A DNA stretch of 64,000 bases from Bradyrhizobium stylosanthis. Its GTDB lineage: Bacteria; Pseudomonadota; Alphaproteobacteria; Rhizobiales; Xanthobacteraceae. The position numbers were made by a program, and so were the translations under genes. Numbering within the stretch: the first letter of the stretch is position 1; each line of letters begins with the position of its first letter. The DNA is taken from NCBI RefSeq assembly GCF_001641335.1, contig NZ_LVEM01000005.1, positions 62,001 to 126,000 on the forward strand, in the 5' to 3' direction. The notes beneath the pieces were generated by a model. The model worked only from the letters and a program-made list of their open reading frames with translations, was not told the DNA's origin and made no database searches. Positions 8,257-19,689 of the stretch are shown piece by piece.

Positions 8257-9531
8257 GTGACAATCCACCCCAACGACCCCAGCCTCCGCTCCTTCATCGA
8301 GGTCGACGCCGCCTCCGACTTCCCGATCCAGAACCTGCCCTATGGCGTGTTCTCGACCACGGCCAACCCGACGCCGCGGGTCGGTGTCGCCATCGGCAGT
8401 TACGTGCTCGATCTCTGGGAGCTCGAACAGGACTCGCGTCTCGATGTCGGTCCGCTCGGCGTATTGTCGGGACCTTCGCTCAATCCCTTCATGGCGCTGG
8501 GGCCGAAAGTCTGGACGAAGACGCGGGCGCGCATCAGCGAGCTGCTGCGGCACGACCATCCGGAGCTCCGCGACAACGAGGAGCTGCGCAAGCAGGCGCT
8601 GGTGCCGATGCGGGATGCGCGGCTGCATCTGCCCTTCGCGGTCTCCGGCTACACCGATTTCTACTCGTCGAAAGAGCACGCCACCAATGTCGGCGCGATG
8701 TTCCGCGGCAAGGACAACGCGCTGCAGCCGAACTGGCTGCATATGCCGATCGCCTATAACGGCCGCGCCTCCACCGTCGTGGTGTCAGGCGCCAGGGTGA
8801 AGCGCCCGCGCGGACAGCTCAAGCCGCCGAATGTCGAGGTGCCGAGTTTTGGTCCCTGCAAGCGGCTCGATTTCGAGCTGGAGATGGGCGTCGTGATCGG
8901 CCAGCCGTCGCCGATGGGCGGCATGCTGAGCGAGCAACAGGCGGAGGAGATGATCTTCGGCTTCGTCCTGCTCAACGACTGGAGCGCGCGCGACATCCAG
9001 CAATGGGAGTATGTGCCGCTCGGCCCGTTCCTCGCAAAAGCGTTCGCGACCTCGATCAGCCCGTGGGTGGTGACGCGCGAGGCGCTGGAGCCGTTCCGCC
9101 TGAAAGGACCCGAGCAGGAGCCGGTGCCGTTGGATTATCTCAGGCAGGGCAAGCCGCAGAACTACGATGTCGAGCTCGACGTCTCCTTGCGAGCCGCCGG
9201 CGCCAACGCGCCCGCCGGCATCAGCCGCACCAATTTCAAATACATGTACTGGTCCTCGGTGCAGCAGCTGATGCACCACGCTTCCTCGGGCTGCGCCATG
9301 AATGTCGGCGATCTCCTTGGAAGCGGCACGATCTCCGGCCCCGAGAAGAACCAGCGCGGCAGCCTGCTCGAGATCAGCTGGAACGGCGCCGAGCCGGTCG
9401 AGCTTCCCGGCGGCGTCAAGCGCTCGTTCCTGGAGGACGGCGACAGCCTCGTGATGCGCGGCTGGTGCCAGGGCAAGGGCTATCGCGTCGGGTTCGGCGA
9501 GGTCGAGGGGACGATTTTGGCGGCGGAGTAG
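8257..9531 (+). CDS. fahA: Fumarylacetoacetase
   Basis: A 424-residue enzyme hydrolysing fumarylacetoacetate to fumarate and acetoacetate, the last step of tyrosine/homogentisate breakdown. The N-terminal SH3-like domain (FPIQNLPYGVFS) is followed by the catalytic FAH domain with metal-binding DFELEMGVVIG and LNDWSARDIQQWEYVPLGPF. The start is GTG 8257, directly after the palindromic repeat. A maleylacetoacetate isomerase gene, needed between HmgA and FahA, is not in this window. Confidence 0.96.
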   Translation: MTIHPNDPSLRSFIEVDAASDFPIQNLPYGVFSTTANPTPRVGVAIGSYVLDLWELEQDSRLDVGPLGVLSGPSLNPFMALGPKVWTKTRARISELLRHDHPELRDNEELRKQALVPMRDARLHLPFAVSGYTDFYSSKEHATNVGAMFRGKDNALQPNWLHMPIAYNGRASTVVVSGARVKRPRGQLKPPNVEVPSFGPCKRLDFELEMGVVIGQPSPMGGMLSEQQAEEMIFGFVLLNDWSARDIQQWEYVPLGPFLAKAFATSISPWVVTREALEPFRLKGPEQEPVPLDYLRQGKPQNYDVELDVSLRAAGANAPAGISRTNFKYMYWSSVQQLMHHASSGCAMNVGDLLGSGTISGPEKNQRGSLLEISWNGAEPVELPGGVKRSFLEDGDSLVMRGWCQGKGYRVGFGEVEGTILAAE

Positions 9532-9548
9532 CCGCACGCTCGGGTGCC

Positions 9549-9633
9549 GTAGGGTGGGCAACGCGAAGCGTGCCCACCATTCGTTGCGAGAAAGGACGTG
9601 GGCACGGCGCTAACGCGCCTTTGCCCACCCTAC
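9549..9633. repeat. Palindromic intergenic repeat, family B (copy 1)
   Basis: An 85-base inverted element beginning GTAGGGTGGGCAACGCGAAG and ending CGCCTTTGCCCACCCTAC. Its inner parts read GCGTGCCCACC and GTGGGCACGGCGC. The related copy lies at 11770-11859. It may act as a transcript-end hairpin after fahA. Confidence 0.85.
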
Positions 9634-9646
9634 AAAACTACGAAAC

Positions 9647-9958
9647 CTATCGCTTCTCCGGCGGCACATCGCGCACCCGCGCGCAATGCGCCGCGACATC
9701 CTCCACGCTGTACTTCAAATGCACCCGCTTGTCCGACGGCGCCTGCTTCGTCGTGCACACGCCGGCCCGCCATTCCTGTGTCGGCCTGATCGGGCGCGGG
9801 GCAAAGCCGCCGCCGCAGTTCGGGCAGACGTTGGAGAGTTTGGTCTCGACGCAATCCGCACAGAACGTGCACTCGTAGGAGCAGATCCGCGCATCCGTCG
9901 CGTCGGGCGGCAGGTCGCGGTCGCAATATTCGCAGTTCGGTCGAAGCTGGAGGGCCAT
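9647..9958 (-). CDS. DUF1272 zinc-binding protein
   Basis: A 103-residue small protein of the DUF1272 type, starting MALQLRPNCEYCDRDLPPDA. Paired Cys motifs (CEYC, CSYECTFCADC, CPNCGG) indicate zinc binding. The C-terminal half after FAPRPIRP is lineage specific and ends VPPEKR. The ATG at 9958 was chosen because the family starts there; an upstream in-frame start at 9988 adds residues without similarity. Role unknown. Confidence 0.8.
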   Translation of the reverse strand: MALQLRPNCEYCDRDLPPDATDARICSYECTFCADCVETKLSNVCPNCGGGFAPRPIRPTQEWRAGVCTTKQAPSDKRVHLKYSVEDVAAHCARVRDVPPEKR

Positions 9959-10031
9959 GGCGGTATCTCCGAAGACTGCCTGGATCATCGCAGATCGCGG
10001 GGCGAGCGCGAATGCCGTAGTTCCCTCGATT

Positions 10032-10526
10032 TCAGCCGGGCTTGATCTCCTTGAGCGGCAGCCGCGAGCTTTCCTTCAGCCGGTCCAGCACGATGGAGGA
10101 GCGCACATGCGCCACGCTCTGATGCGGCATCAGCACGTCGTTGACGAGGTTCGACAGGCCCTTGAGATCGCGCAGCACGGCCTTGAGCACATAGTCGGCG
10201 TCGCCCGTCAGCGAATAGGCCTCCTGGATTTCGTCGATCCGGTTCACCAGCGCGCGGAAGCGCTTCGAATTGTCCGGCGAGTGGGTCGCCAGGCCCACCT
10301 GGATGAAGGCGATCACCCCGAAGCCGAGCGCTTCGCTGGAGAGATCGGCGTGATAGCCCGCGATCACCTTCTCCTCTTCCAGCCGCATCCGCCGGCGCGA
10401 GCATTGCGAGGCCGACAGGCCCGCGAGGTCGGCCAGCTCCTGGTTGGTGAGGCGGCCGTCGTCCTGCAGCGCGCCGAGGATCTTGAGGTCGAAGGCATCC
10501 ACCGAAATCATGCGTGATTTGTCCAT
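10032..10526 (-). CDS. Lrp/AsnC family regulator, divergent from hpd
   Basis: A 164-residue Lrp/AsnC regulator. An N-terminal helix-turn-helix (LKILGALQDDGRLTNQELAD, then SQCSRRRMRLEEEKVI) is followed by the RAM effector domain (GFGVIAFIQVGLATHS ... SLTGDADYVLKAVLRD). ATG 10526 is preferred; a GTG at 10535 is in frame. The gene is divergent from hpd with a 106-base gap, an arrangement in which Lrp-type proteins control 4-hydroxyphenylpyruvate dioxygenase in response to tyrosine or phenylalanine. The effector is inferred. Confidence 0.9.
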   Translation of the reverse strand: MDKSRMISVDAFDLKILGALQDDGRLTNQELADLAGLSASQCSRRRMRLEEEKVIAGYHADLSSEALGFGVIAFIQVGLATHSPDNSKRFRALVNRIDEIQEAYSLTGDADYVLKAVLRDLKGLSNLVNDVLMPHQSVAHVRSSIVLDRLKESSRLPLKEIKPG

Positions 10527-10632
10527 CTCATGCACATATCGTGTATATCGTAGCCAAAACGCGGCCCGTTTGCACGCTCTTTGCGCGTCCTATGAAGGAT
10601 AGTTCCTTCCAGCAGCAAACTGGGAGAACACC
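10527..10632. promoter_or_regulatory. Divergent control region lrp / hpd
   Basis: Two direct repeats of ATATCGT lie at 10536-10542 and 10545-10551, nine bases apart and almost on one helical face. A perfect inverted repeat GAAGGA-TAGT-TCCTTC lies at 10594-10609, about 24 bases before the hpd start. Both are reasonable binding sites for the divergent Lrp regulator, but no binding data exist here. Confidence 0.5.
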
Positions 10633-11751
10633 ATGGGTCCGTTTCCGCACGATGCACCGCCGGCCACCATCACCGCCGACAATCCGATGGGCACCGACGG
10701 GTTCGAGTTCGTCGAATACGCCCATCCCAATCCGCAAGAACTGCACGCGCTGTTCAAGCTGATGGGCTATGCGCCCGTCGCGCGCCACAAGAGCAAGAAG
10801 ATCACGGTCTACCGGCAGGGCGACATCAACTATCTCGTCAACGAGGAGCCCGGCACCCACGGCTACGAGTTCGTCGCCGCCCACGGTCCCTGCGCGCCGT
10901 CGATGGCGTTCCGCGTCGTCGATGCCAAAGCGGCCTACGACCGCGCAATCGCGCTCGGTGCTGAGCCTGCGGATGCATCATCGGCGCAGAAGACGCTCGA
11001 TGTGCCCGCGATCAAGGGCATCGGCGGCAGCCTGCTCTATTTCGTCGATCGCTACGGCGCCAAGGGCTCGGCCTACGATGCCGAGTTCGAATGGCTGGGC
11101 GCACGCGATCCGCGGCCGGTCGGCGCCGGCCTGTTCTATCTCGACCATCTCACCCACAACGTCCATCGCGGCCGCATGGATGTCTGGACAGGCTTCTACG
11201 AAAAGCTGTTCAACTTCCGCCAGATCCGTTTCTTCGACATCGAGGGCCGCGCCTCCGGCCTGTTCTCGCGCGCGCTGACGAGCCCCGACGGCAAGATCCG
11301 GATTCCGATCAACGAGGACGCCGGCGATTCCGGTCAGATCGAGGAGTATCTGAAGGTCTATCGCGGCGAGGGCATCCAGCACATCGCCTGCGGCTGCCGC
11401 GAGATCCACGGCACCATCGAAGGCCTGCGCGAGGCCGGTCTGCCGTTCATGCCGCCGCCGCCCGACACCTATTTCGAGAAGGTCGATTCGCGGCTGCCCA
11501 AGCACGGCGAGGACGTCGCGCGCCTGCAACGGAACGGCATCCTGATCGACGGCGAGGGCGTGGTCGACGGCGGCCAGACCAAGGTGCTGCTGCAGATCTT
11601 CTCGGCCAACGCGATCGGCCCGATCTTCTTCGAGTTCATCCAGCGCAAGGGCGACGACGGCTTTGGCGAGGGCAATTTCAAGGCCCTGTTCGAATCGATC
11701 GAGGAAGACCAGATCCGGCGCGGGGTGCTGAAGGTGGATACGGCGGCGTAA
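10633..11751 (+). CDS. hpd: 4-hydroxyphenylpyruvate dioxygenase
   Basis: A 372-residue Fe(II) enzyme converting 4-hydroxyphenylpyruvate to homogentisate, the substrate of the hmgA product encoded about 2.6 kb upstream. The iron ligands are His172 (LDHLTHNVHRG), His250 (GIQHIACGC) and Glu334 (IFFEFIQRKG), with the C-terminal gating helix signature GDDGFGEGNFKALFESIE. Length is normal. It is monocistronic, preceded by a probable Lrp-controlled promoter and followed by two palindromic repeats. Confidence 0.97.
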   Translation: MGPFPHDAPPATITADNPMGTDGFEFVEYAHPNPQELHALFKLMGYAPVARHKSKKITVYRQGDINYLVNEEPGTHGYEFVAAHGPCAPSMAFRVVDAKAAYDRAIALGAEPADASSAQKTLDVPAIKGIGGSLLYFVDRYGAKGSAYDAEFEWLGARDPRPVGAGLFYLDHLTHNVHRGRMDVWTGFYEKLFNFRQIRFFDIEGRASGLFSRALTSPDGKIRIPINEDAGDSGQIEEYLKVYRGEGIQHIACGCREIHGTIEGLREAGLPFMPPPPDTYFEKVDSRLPKHGEDVARLQRNGILIDGEGVVDGGQTKVLLQIFSANAIGPIFFEFIQRKGDDGFGEGNFKALFESIEEDQIRRGVLKVDTAA

Positions 11752-11769
11752 GCCGCCAGGCACACTGCC

Positions 11770-11859
11770 GTAGGGTGGGCAAAGCGAAGCGTGCCCACCA
11801 CCTTCATCGAATCGCGGGGAGAACGTGGGCACGGCGCTATGCGCCTTTGCCCACCCTAC
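11770..11859. repeat. Palindromic intergenic repeat, family B (copy 2)
   Basis: A 90-base inverted element with ends GTAGGGTGGGCAAAGCGAAG and GCGCCTTTGCCCACCCTAC, nearly the same as the copy at 9549-9633. Both copies follow a catabolic gene immediately after its stop codon. Confidence 0.85.
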
Positions 11860-11877
11860 GCGATCTCCATCCCCGTC

Positions 11878-12004
11878 GTCGTCCCGGCGAAGGCCGGGAC
11901 CCATACCGCGTGATCTATCGGTCGTGATAGGCGGGAGTACCGAATGCCGAGTCTTAGCCAAACCACTCCCTGTGGTTATGGGTCCCGGCCTTCGCCGGGA
12001 CGAC
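11878..12004. repeat. Palindromic intergenic repeat, family A (copy 1)
   Basis: A 127-base element with outer arms GTCGTCCCGGCGAAGGCCGG and CGGCCTTCGCCGGGACGAC and an inner part carrying CCCATACCGCGTGATCTATC, GGGAGTACCGAATGCCGAGT and TTATGGGTCCCGG. Copies with the same internal sequence lie at 60453-60579 and, more diverged, at 21768-21907. Lies between the convergent hpd and CoA-transferase genes. Confidence 0.85.
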
Positions 12005-12021
12005 AGCGGAGTTTGGAGTGT

Positions 12022-13128
12022 CTACCTCTTCCACGCGGCGGTCACGGCGCCGATCTCGGCGCCTTCGGGCTCGCGCACCGCTGATGGTGTCCGCGAAAAA
12101 CGCGGCGCCGGCGCGGGCTGCTTGACGCCGTGGCGCTCGAGGAAGACGTTGCGGGCGACCATGTGCGGATGTTGCGTGGCCTCCGACATGGTCAGCACCG
12201 GCGCGAAGCAGATGTCGGTGCCTTCCATGATCTTGCACCAGTCCTCGCGCGTCTTGCTCTTGAACACGGCCTTCAGCTTCTCCTTCAGTGCCGGCCAGGC
12301 CTTGGGATTCATCTGCGCGTCGAAATCGGCGTCGGTCAGCCCTGCGTGCTCGCGCAGCAGCTTGTAGAACTGCGGCTCGATCGAGCCGATCGAGACGAAA
12401 TGGCCGCAGGCGCATTCATAGACGCCGTAGAAATGCGCGCCGCCGTCGAGGAAATTGCGGTCGCGGCCTTCGGTCCAGCGGCCGAGCGTGGTCATGTCGA
12501 AGAAGAACGACATCAGCGACGCGGCGCCGTCGCACATCGCGGCATCGACAACCTGTCCCTTGCCGGACTTCTGCGCCTCAAGCAGCGCTGCGAGCACGCC
12601 GACCACGAGATAGAGCGCGCCGCCGCCGAAATCGCCGACCAGATTGAGCGGCGGCACCGGCGCTTCCTTCGTGCCGATCGCGGCGAGCGCACCGGTGATG
12701 GAGATGTAGTTGATGTCGTGGCCGGCGGCGTTGGCGAGCGGGCCTTCCTGGCCCCAGCCGGTCATGCGGCCGTAGACGAGCTTCGGGTTGCGCGCGAGCA
12801 CGACGTCAGGGCCGAGCCCGAGCCGCTCCATCACGCCGGGACGAAAGCCTTCGACCAGCGCGTCGGCGTTGGCGAGCAGGTCGAGCACCTCCGCGATCGC
12901 CGCCTTGTCCTTGAGATCCAGCTCGATGACCTTGCGGCCGCGGCCCGCCACCGACTTCATGCTCTTCTTCGCGCCGACACGGTCGAGCGTGACGACGTCG
13001 GCGCCCATGTCGGCCAGCATCATGCAGGCGAACGGGCCAGGCCCGATGCCGGCGAATTCGACGATGCGGAAGCCCGAGAGCGGACCGGAGGTGCGAACGG
13101 ACGAGGTGGGGGCTGATTTGTCGAGCAC
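12022..13128 (-). CDS. CaiB/BaiF family CoA transferase (alpha-methylacyl-CoA racemase-like)
   Basis: A class III CoA-transferase-fold protein of 368 residues from a GTG at 13128, chosen because AGAGGAAA lies about 9 bases upstream and the family begins at GPLSGFRIVEFAGIGPGPFA. The motif GHDINYISITGALAAIGT, with the catalytic-region Asp of racemases (HDINY), and the DFGGGALYLVVGVLAALLEA segment match alpha-methylacyl-CoA racemase. The likely reaction is epimerisation of 2-methylacyl-CoA, or CoA transfer in this broad family; substrate not predictable. It converges on hpd across two repeats. Confidence 0.88.
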   Translation of the reverse strand: MLDKSAPTSSVRTSGPLSGFRIVEFAGIGPGPFACMMLADMGADVVTLDRVGAKKSMKSVAGRGRKVIELDLKDKAAIAEVLDLLANADALVEGFRPGVMERLGLGPDVVLARNPKLVYGRMTGWGQEGPLANAAGHDINYISITGALAAIGTKEAPVPPLNLVGDFGGGALYLVVGVLAALLEAQKSGKGQVVDAAMCDGAASLMSFFFDMTTLGRWTEGRDRNFLDGGAHFYGVYECACGHFVSIGSIEPQFYKLLREHAGLTDADFDAQMNPKAWPALKEKLKAVFKSKTREDWCKIMEGTDICFAPVLTMSEATQHPHMVARNVFLERHGVKQPAPAPRFSRTPSAVREPEGAEIGAVTAAWKR

Positions 13129-13337
13129 GTTGTTGTTTCCTCTGGTCGCGGGCAAGTGCCGGTGATCCGGCAAACGCCTCTGACCTTGCTCTTGGGGGCG
13201 AGTTAATTGGCTGATTAACTTTTCTCGCCTTCCCGCCAACGAGGCAAGCGGTTTTCATGCCGCATGGGCAAAATAAAACGGCGCGCACCGAGGTGCGCGC
13301 CGCGGAAAATTTGTGTCGAGGCGCTGGAGCGGAAGAG

Positions 13338-14138
13338 TCAGCCCGCTGCAGCCACCGCGCGCTGCGCCATCACCTTGACGAGGTTCGCGCGATAGTCCGC
13401 CGTGCCGTGAATGTCGGCCAGCAGCCCGCTCGCGGGAATGTTGACGCTGTCGATCGCCGACGGCGACCAGTTCGCCTTCAGTGCGGCTTCGATGGCGCCG
13501 ACCCGCATCACGCCGCTCTGCGACGCCCCGGTTGCAGCGACGCGGATCTCGCCGGACTTCGTCTGCGCGACGAACACGGCGGTGAGCGCGAAGCGCGAGG
13601 CGGGGTGCCGCATCTTGGCATAGCCCGCCTTTGCCGGAACCGGGAACGAGACGGCGGTGATGATCTCACCGTCTTCCAGCGCCGTCGTGAACAGGCCTTT
13701 GAAGAAATCGCCGGCCGCGATCGATCGCTTGTTGGTCTTCACGGTGGCGTCGAGCGCGAGCAGCGCGGCGGGATAGTCCGCGGCGGGATCGTTGTTGGCG
13801 ATCGAGCCGCCGATCGTGCCGCGATAGCGCACGGCAGGATCGCCGATCAGCGACGCCAGATAGGCGAGCGCGGGAATCGCCTTCTTGGCGGCGTCACTGG
13901 TTGCGACGTCGTAGTGAGTCGTCGCAGCCTTGATCGTCAGCGTGTCGCCGGAAGCCTCGACGCCGATCATGTCCTTGATCTTGGCGAGGTCGATGACATC
14001 GGAGGGACTGGCGAGCCGCTGCTTCATCACCGGAAGCAGCGTCTGGCCGCCGGCGAGGAACTTTGCTTCGCTGCTCTTGCCGAACAGGCTGGCGGCCTCG
14101 TCGACCGAGGAGGCGCGATGATAGGTGGTCTGGTACAT
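13338..14138 (-). CDS. Molybdenum hydroxylase, FAD-binding medium subunit (CoxM-like)
   Basis: A 266-residue medium subunit of the xanthine oxidase/CO dehydrogenase family, starting MYQTTYHRASSVDEAASLF. FAD contacts are visible in KFLAGGQTLLPVMKQRLA near residues 29-47 and in YRGTIGGSIANNDPAADYPA near 105. It transfers electrons from the iron-sulfur subunit via FAD. It is the last gene of the small-large-medium operon read on the minus strand. Confidence 0.92.
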   Translation of the reverse strand: MYQTTYHRASSVDEAASLFGKSSEAKFLAGGQTLLPVMKQRLASPSDVIDLAKIKDMIGVEASGDTLTIKAATTHYDVATSDAAKKAIPALAYLASLIGDPAVRYRGTIGGSIANNDPAADYPAALLALDATVKTNKRSIAAGDFFKGLFTTALEDGEIITAVSFPVPAKAGYAKMRHPASRFALTAVFVAQTKSGEIRVAATGASQSGVMRVGAIEAALKANWSPSAIDSVNIPASGLLADIHGTADYRANLVKVMAQRAVAAAG

Positions 14139-14153
14139 CTTCGTTCCTCCCTC

Positions 14154-16496
<2,343 letters not shown>

Positions 16497-16580
16497 GTCT
16501 GGTCCTCCCGACCGGAAATTTCTTTGACCGCGCTGTCCATCGACGGCTGCGGCGGTGGTTGTTCTTTCGAGGCGAGCCGC

Positions 16581-17066
<486 letters not shown>

Positions 17067-17411
17067 GGTGTCGTCCTCCCGGGATGATTTTGATTGTTTC
17101 TAATTAGAGACAGCGACCCGGAACTTTGCAACTAGGATTTTGGACGCCCGCGTCATGGAAAAGTCATTGATTCAGATGGCCTGCGGTTGATTTGCCGCTG
17201 CGGCGGCCGAGCCGGACGGGGAGCGGTCGGGCCGCCGTGGGATGCCAGCCATCATCGGTCTTGCGGATCGGCCGTTGGCCGAGCCCACCCCAGCATGGTC
17301 GGCCGTGCCAAATTTACCGCCCCTTATCGAATCTGCCTTAGTTTTGCGCATCCAGATCAGGGGGCGGGGCGCCTCCGGATCGCGGCTGAAGAGAATAAAT
17401 GGGGGTTGGGA
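17067..17411. promoter_or_regulatory. Intergenic region between coxS-like gene and chemoreceptor 1
   Basis: About 345 bases between divergent genes. The block AAATTTACCGCCCCTTATC at 17310-17328, 102 bases before the chemoreceptor start, has a near match (AAATTTACCACAGCTTATC) 104 bases before the second chemoreceptor. It is therefore likely part of a shared promoter. No other gene seen; in-frame extension of the chemoreceptor upstream of 17412 has no family similarity. Confidence 0.5.
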
Positions 17412-19451
17412 ATGTCCGGGCGTGTCACGTCGCCGTCGAAGCGTAATCTGATTCCGACCCTCCGGTTCCGTGCAAAGATCATCCTGGGCTTCGCCGCGGT
17501 GCTGGTGATCTCCGCCGGCAGCATGGCTTTCGCCTATTTCGGCTTCGAGCGGGTCTCGGCAGGGGTCGGGTCCTACCGCACCAGCGTCACCGAGGCCGAC
17601 CTCGCGCGCAACATCGACCGCGAGCTGCTCGCCTACCGTTCGGCCGTCAAATATTTCGTCACCACCGGCAAGGAAGATGACGCCAAGGCGGCGCTCGACG
17701 CCGAGGCCAGCCTGAAGAGCGCCATCGACCAGGCCGTCAAGAGCGCCAAGAAGCCGGCGCGGCAGGAGGGCCTTAACAAGCTCGCCAAGGAGTTCTCCAA
17801 CTTCTCCGCGACCTTCGCAAAGGTTCTCCAGGCCAAGCGTGACAGCGCCCTGCTGGTGCAGAACCAGCTGACGCGCCAGGCCAATCTGCTGAAATACAAG
17901 CTCGACGACATCGGCAACAACGCCTCCGATTCCGAGGCGCAGTCGATCGAGTTCGGTACCAAGCAGGTCAACGCCCAGTTCCAGACGGCGAGCGCCGCGG
18001 CCACCAATTTCGTACTGACGTCCGACCAGTCGATCGCCACCAGCGCGCTGGCGCGGCTGAAATTCGTCGAGAACTCGCTCGGCGCGGTCTATTCCATGGA
18101 CGAAAAGATCGTCGCCGGCCTGAAGGACGCCAAGACCATTCTGACCGCCTATCGCGAAGCGCTGGAGAAGCTGATCGCCAACGCCAAGCTGGTGGATGAG
18201 CTCGTCACGGAGATGAGCGGTTCGGCAGGAGCCATCCTCCAGGGCGCGACCACCATGAAGGCGGATCTCGTCGCCGAGCAGCAGCGGCTGGATTTGGAAT
18301 CCGAAGCGACCATCGGCAAGACCGAGCAATTGGTGCTGATGCTGGCCGTCGGCGGCACGCTGCTGGGTGCGGTTCTCGCCTTCCTGCTCGGCACCGGCAT
18401 CTCGCGTCCGATGATCGCGATGTGCAAGGCGATGCGCGAGCTGGCTTCGGGCAATTTCGACGTCGTGCTGCCCGGCCTCGGCCGCAAGGACGAGATCGGC
18501 GAGATGGCCGGCGCCGTCGAGGAGTTCAAGGTTCAGGCGGTGGCCAAGGCCGAGCGCGATGCCGCCGCGAGCGAGGCCCAGAACCGGGAGCAGGCCGCAG
18601 GCCGCCGCGCCGAGCTGATCCGCTTTGCCGACGATTTCGAGAGCGCGGTCGGCGCCATCGTCTCCAACGTCTCATCCTCCGCCGTGCAGCTCGAATCGGC
18701 GGCGTCCACGCTGACCCGTACCGCCGAGACCACGCAGAGCCTGTCGAGCCAGGTTGCCGGCGTCTCCGAGCAGGCGTCCTCCAACATGCAGTCGGTCGCG
18801 ACCGCCACCGAAGAGCTCTCGGCCTCGGTCGAGGAGATCGGCCGCCAGGTGCGCGATTCCAGCCGCATCGCCGAAGCCGCCGTGGGACAGGCCAAGGAGA
18901 CCGACGGCCGCATCGGAAAACTCTCGCATGCCGCCCAGCAGATCGGCGAGGTGGTCAAGCTGATCACGGCGATCGCCGAGCAGACCAATTTGCTGGCGCT
19001 CAACGCCACCATCGAGGCGGCCCGCGCCGGCGAAGCCGGCCGCGGCTTTGCGGTGGTTGCGAGCGAAGTGAAGTCGCTGGCGAGCCAGACCGCGAAGGCG
19101 ACGGACGAGATTTCCTCGCACATCGCGGGCATGCAGGGCGCCACCGCCGAATCGGTTGCCGCGATCAAGGAGATCGGCGCGACCATCGGCCAGATCTCGT
19201 CGATCTCGACCTCGATCGCGAGCGCTGTCGAGCAGCAGGGCGCGGCAACCCAGGAGATCGCGCGCAGCGTCCAGACCGTGGCGCAGGGTACCCAGACCGC
19301 GGCCACCGACATCGGCCAGGTCAACCGCGGCGCCGCCGAGACCGGCTCGGCCTCGGAAGAGGTGCTGAATTCGGCGAAGTCGCTGTCGTCCGAAAGCACC
19401 CGCCTGCGCGCCGAGCTCGATCGCTTCATGGCGAACATCCGCGCGGCGTAG
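17412..19451 (+). CDS. Methyl-accepting chemotaxis protein 1 of a tandem pair
   Basis: A 679-residue chemoreceptor. TM1 lies near residues 23-42 (IILGFAAVLVISAGSMAFAY), a periplasmic helical-bundle sensor covers about 43-305, and TM2 (LVLMLAVGGTLLGAVLAFLL) is near 310-329. HAMP (RPMIAMCKAMRELASGNFD...) and the long cytoplasmic signalling hairpin follow; its tip reads QTNLLALNATIEAARAGEAG. No CheB/CheR tethering pentapeptide is at the C-terminus (ends MANIRAA). ATG 17412 is chosen because the equivalent position starts receptor 2. The last 1,056 bases align without gaps with receptor 2. Confidence 0.93.
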   Translation: MSGRVTSPSKRNLIPTLRFRAKIILGFAAVLVISAGSMAFAYFGFERVSAGVGSYRTSVTEADLARNIDRELLAYRSAVKYFVTTGKEDDAKAALDAEASLKSAIDQAVKSAKKPARQEGLNKLAKEFSNFSATFAKVLQAKRDSALLVQNQLTRQANLLKYKLDDIGNNASDSEAQSIEFGTKQVNAQFQTASAAATNFVLTSDQSIATSALARLKFVENSLGAVYSMDEKIVAGLKDAKTILTAYREALEKLIANAKLVDELVTEMSGSAGAILQGATTMKADLVAEQQRLDLESEATIGKTEQLVLMLAVGGTLLGAVLAFLLGTGISRPMIAMCKAMRELASGNFDVVLPGLGRKDEIGEMAGAVEEFKVQAVAKAERDAAASEAQNREQAAGRRAELIRFADDFESAVGAIVSNVSSSAVQLESAASTLTRTAETTQSLSSQVAGVSEQASSNMQSVATATEELSASVEEIGRQVRDSSRIAEAAVGQAKETDGRIGKLSHAAQQIGEVVKLITAIAEQTNLLALNATIEAARAGEAGRGFAVVASEVKSLASQTAKATDEISSHIAGMQGATAESVAAIKEIGATIGQISSISTSIASAVEQQGAATQEIARSVQTVAQGTQTAATDIGQVNRGAAETGSASEEVLNSAKSLSSESTRLRAELDRFMANIRAA

Positions 19452-19469
19452 CAGACTGGCTCTTGCTCC

Positions 19470-19515
19470 AATCTCCGCCGTCGTCCCGGCCTTCGCCGGG
19501 ACGACGGCGGAGATT
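19470..19515. terminator. Perfect hairpin between the two chemoreceptor genes
   Basis: A perfect inverted repeat with 21-base arms and a CTTC loop (arm begins AATCTCCGCCGTCGTCCCGG). It starts 19 bases after the stop of chemoreceptor 1. There is no T-run, so Rho-independent termination is uncertain. The core GTCCCGGC-CTTC-GCCGGGAC is the outer arm of repeat family A, so it is probably a solo half of that element. Confidence 0.65.
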
Positions 19516-19585
19516 GATGCTCGCGCTCTGCCCTTGATCCGCCGCGCCTCTGCCTGCGTCACCTAACCGCCAGTTGCGGCGCCAC

Positions 19586-19604
19586 AAATTTACCACAGCT
19601 TATC
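19586..19604 (+). promoter_or_regulatory. Conserved upstream block of chemoreceptor 2
   Basis: AAATTTACCACAGCTTATC lies 104 bases before ATG 19690 and matches the block 102 bases before chemoreceptor 1, differing in the central bases. It probably marks a shared promoter or activator site duplicated with the gene. This suggests receptor 2 has its own promoter despite following receptor 1. Confidence 0.45.
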
Positions 19605-19689
19605 CTTTGCGCCGTACCGTGCCAGGGAGTCGGGGAGCGGGCTGCTCTCGGGCTGCGCCTGGTTTTCCGCGAATGGAATGGGGTGGGGA

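Noticed and set aside
8085..12004. CRISPR-like repeats
   Set aside because: The repeats are single inverted elements of different families, not regularly spaced direct repeats with unique spacers.
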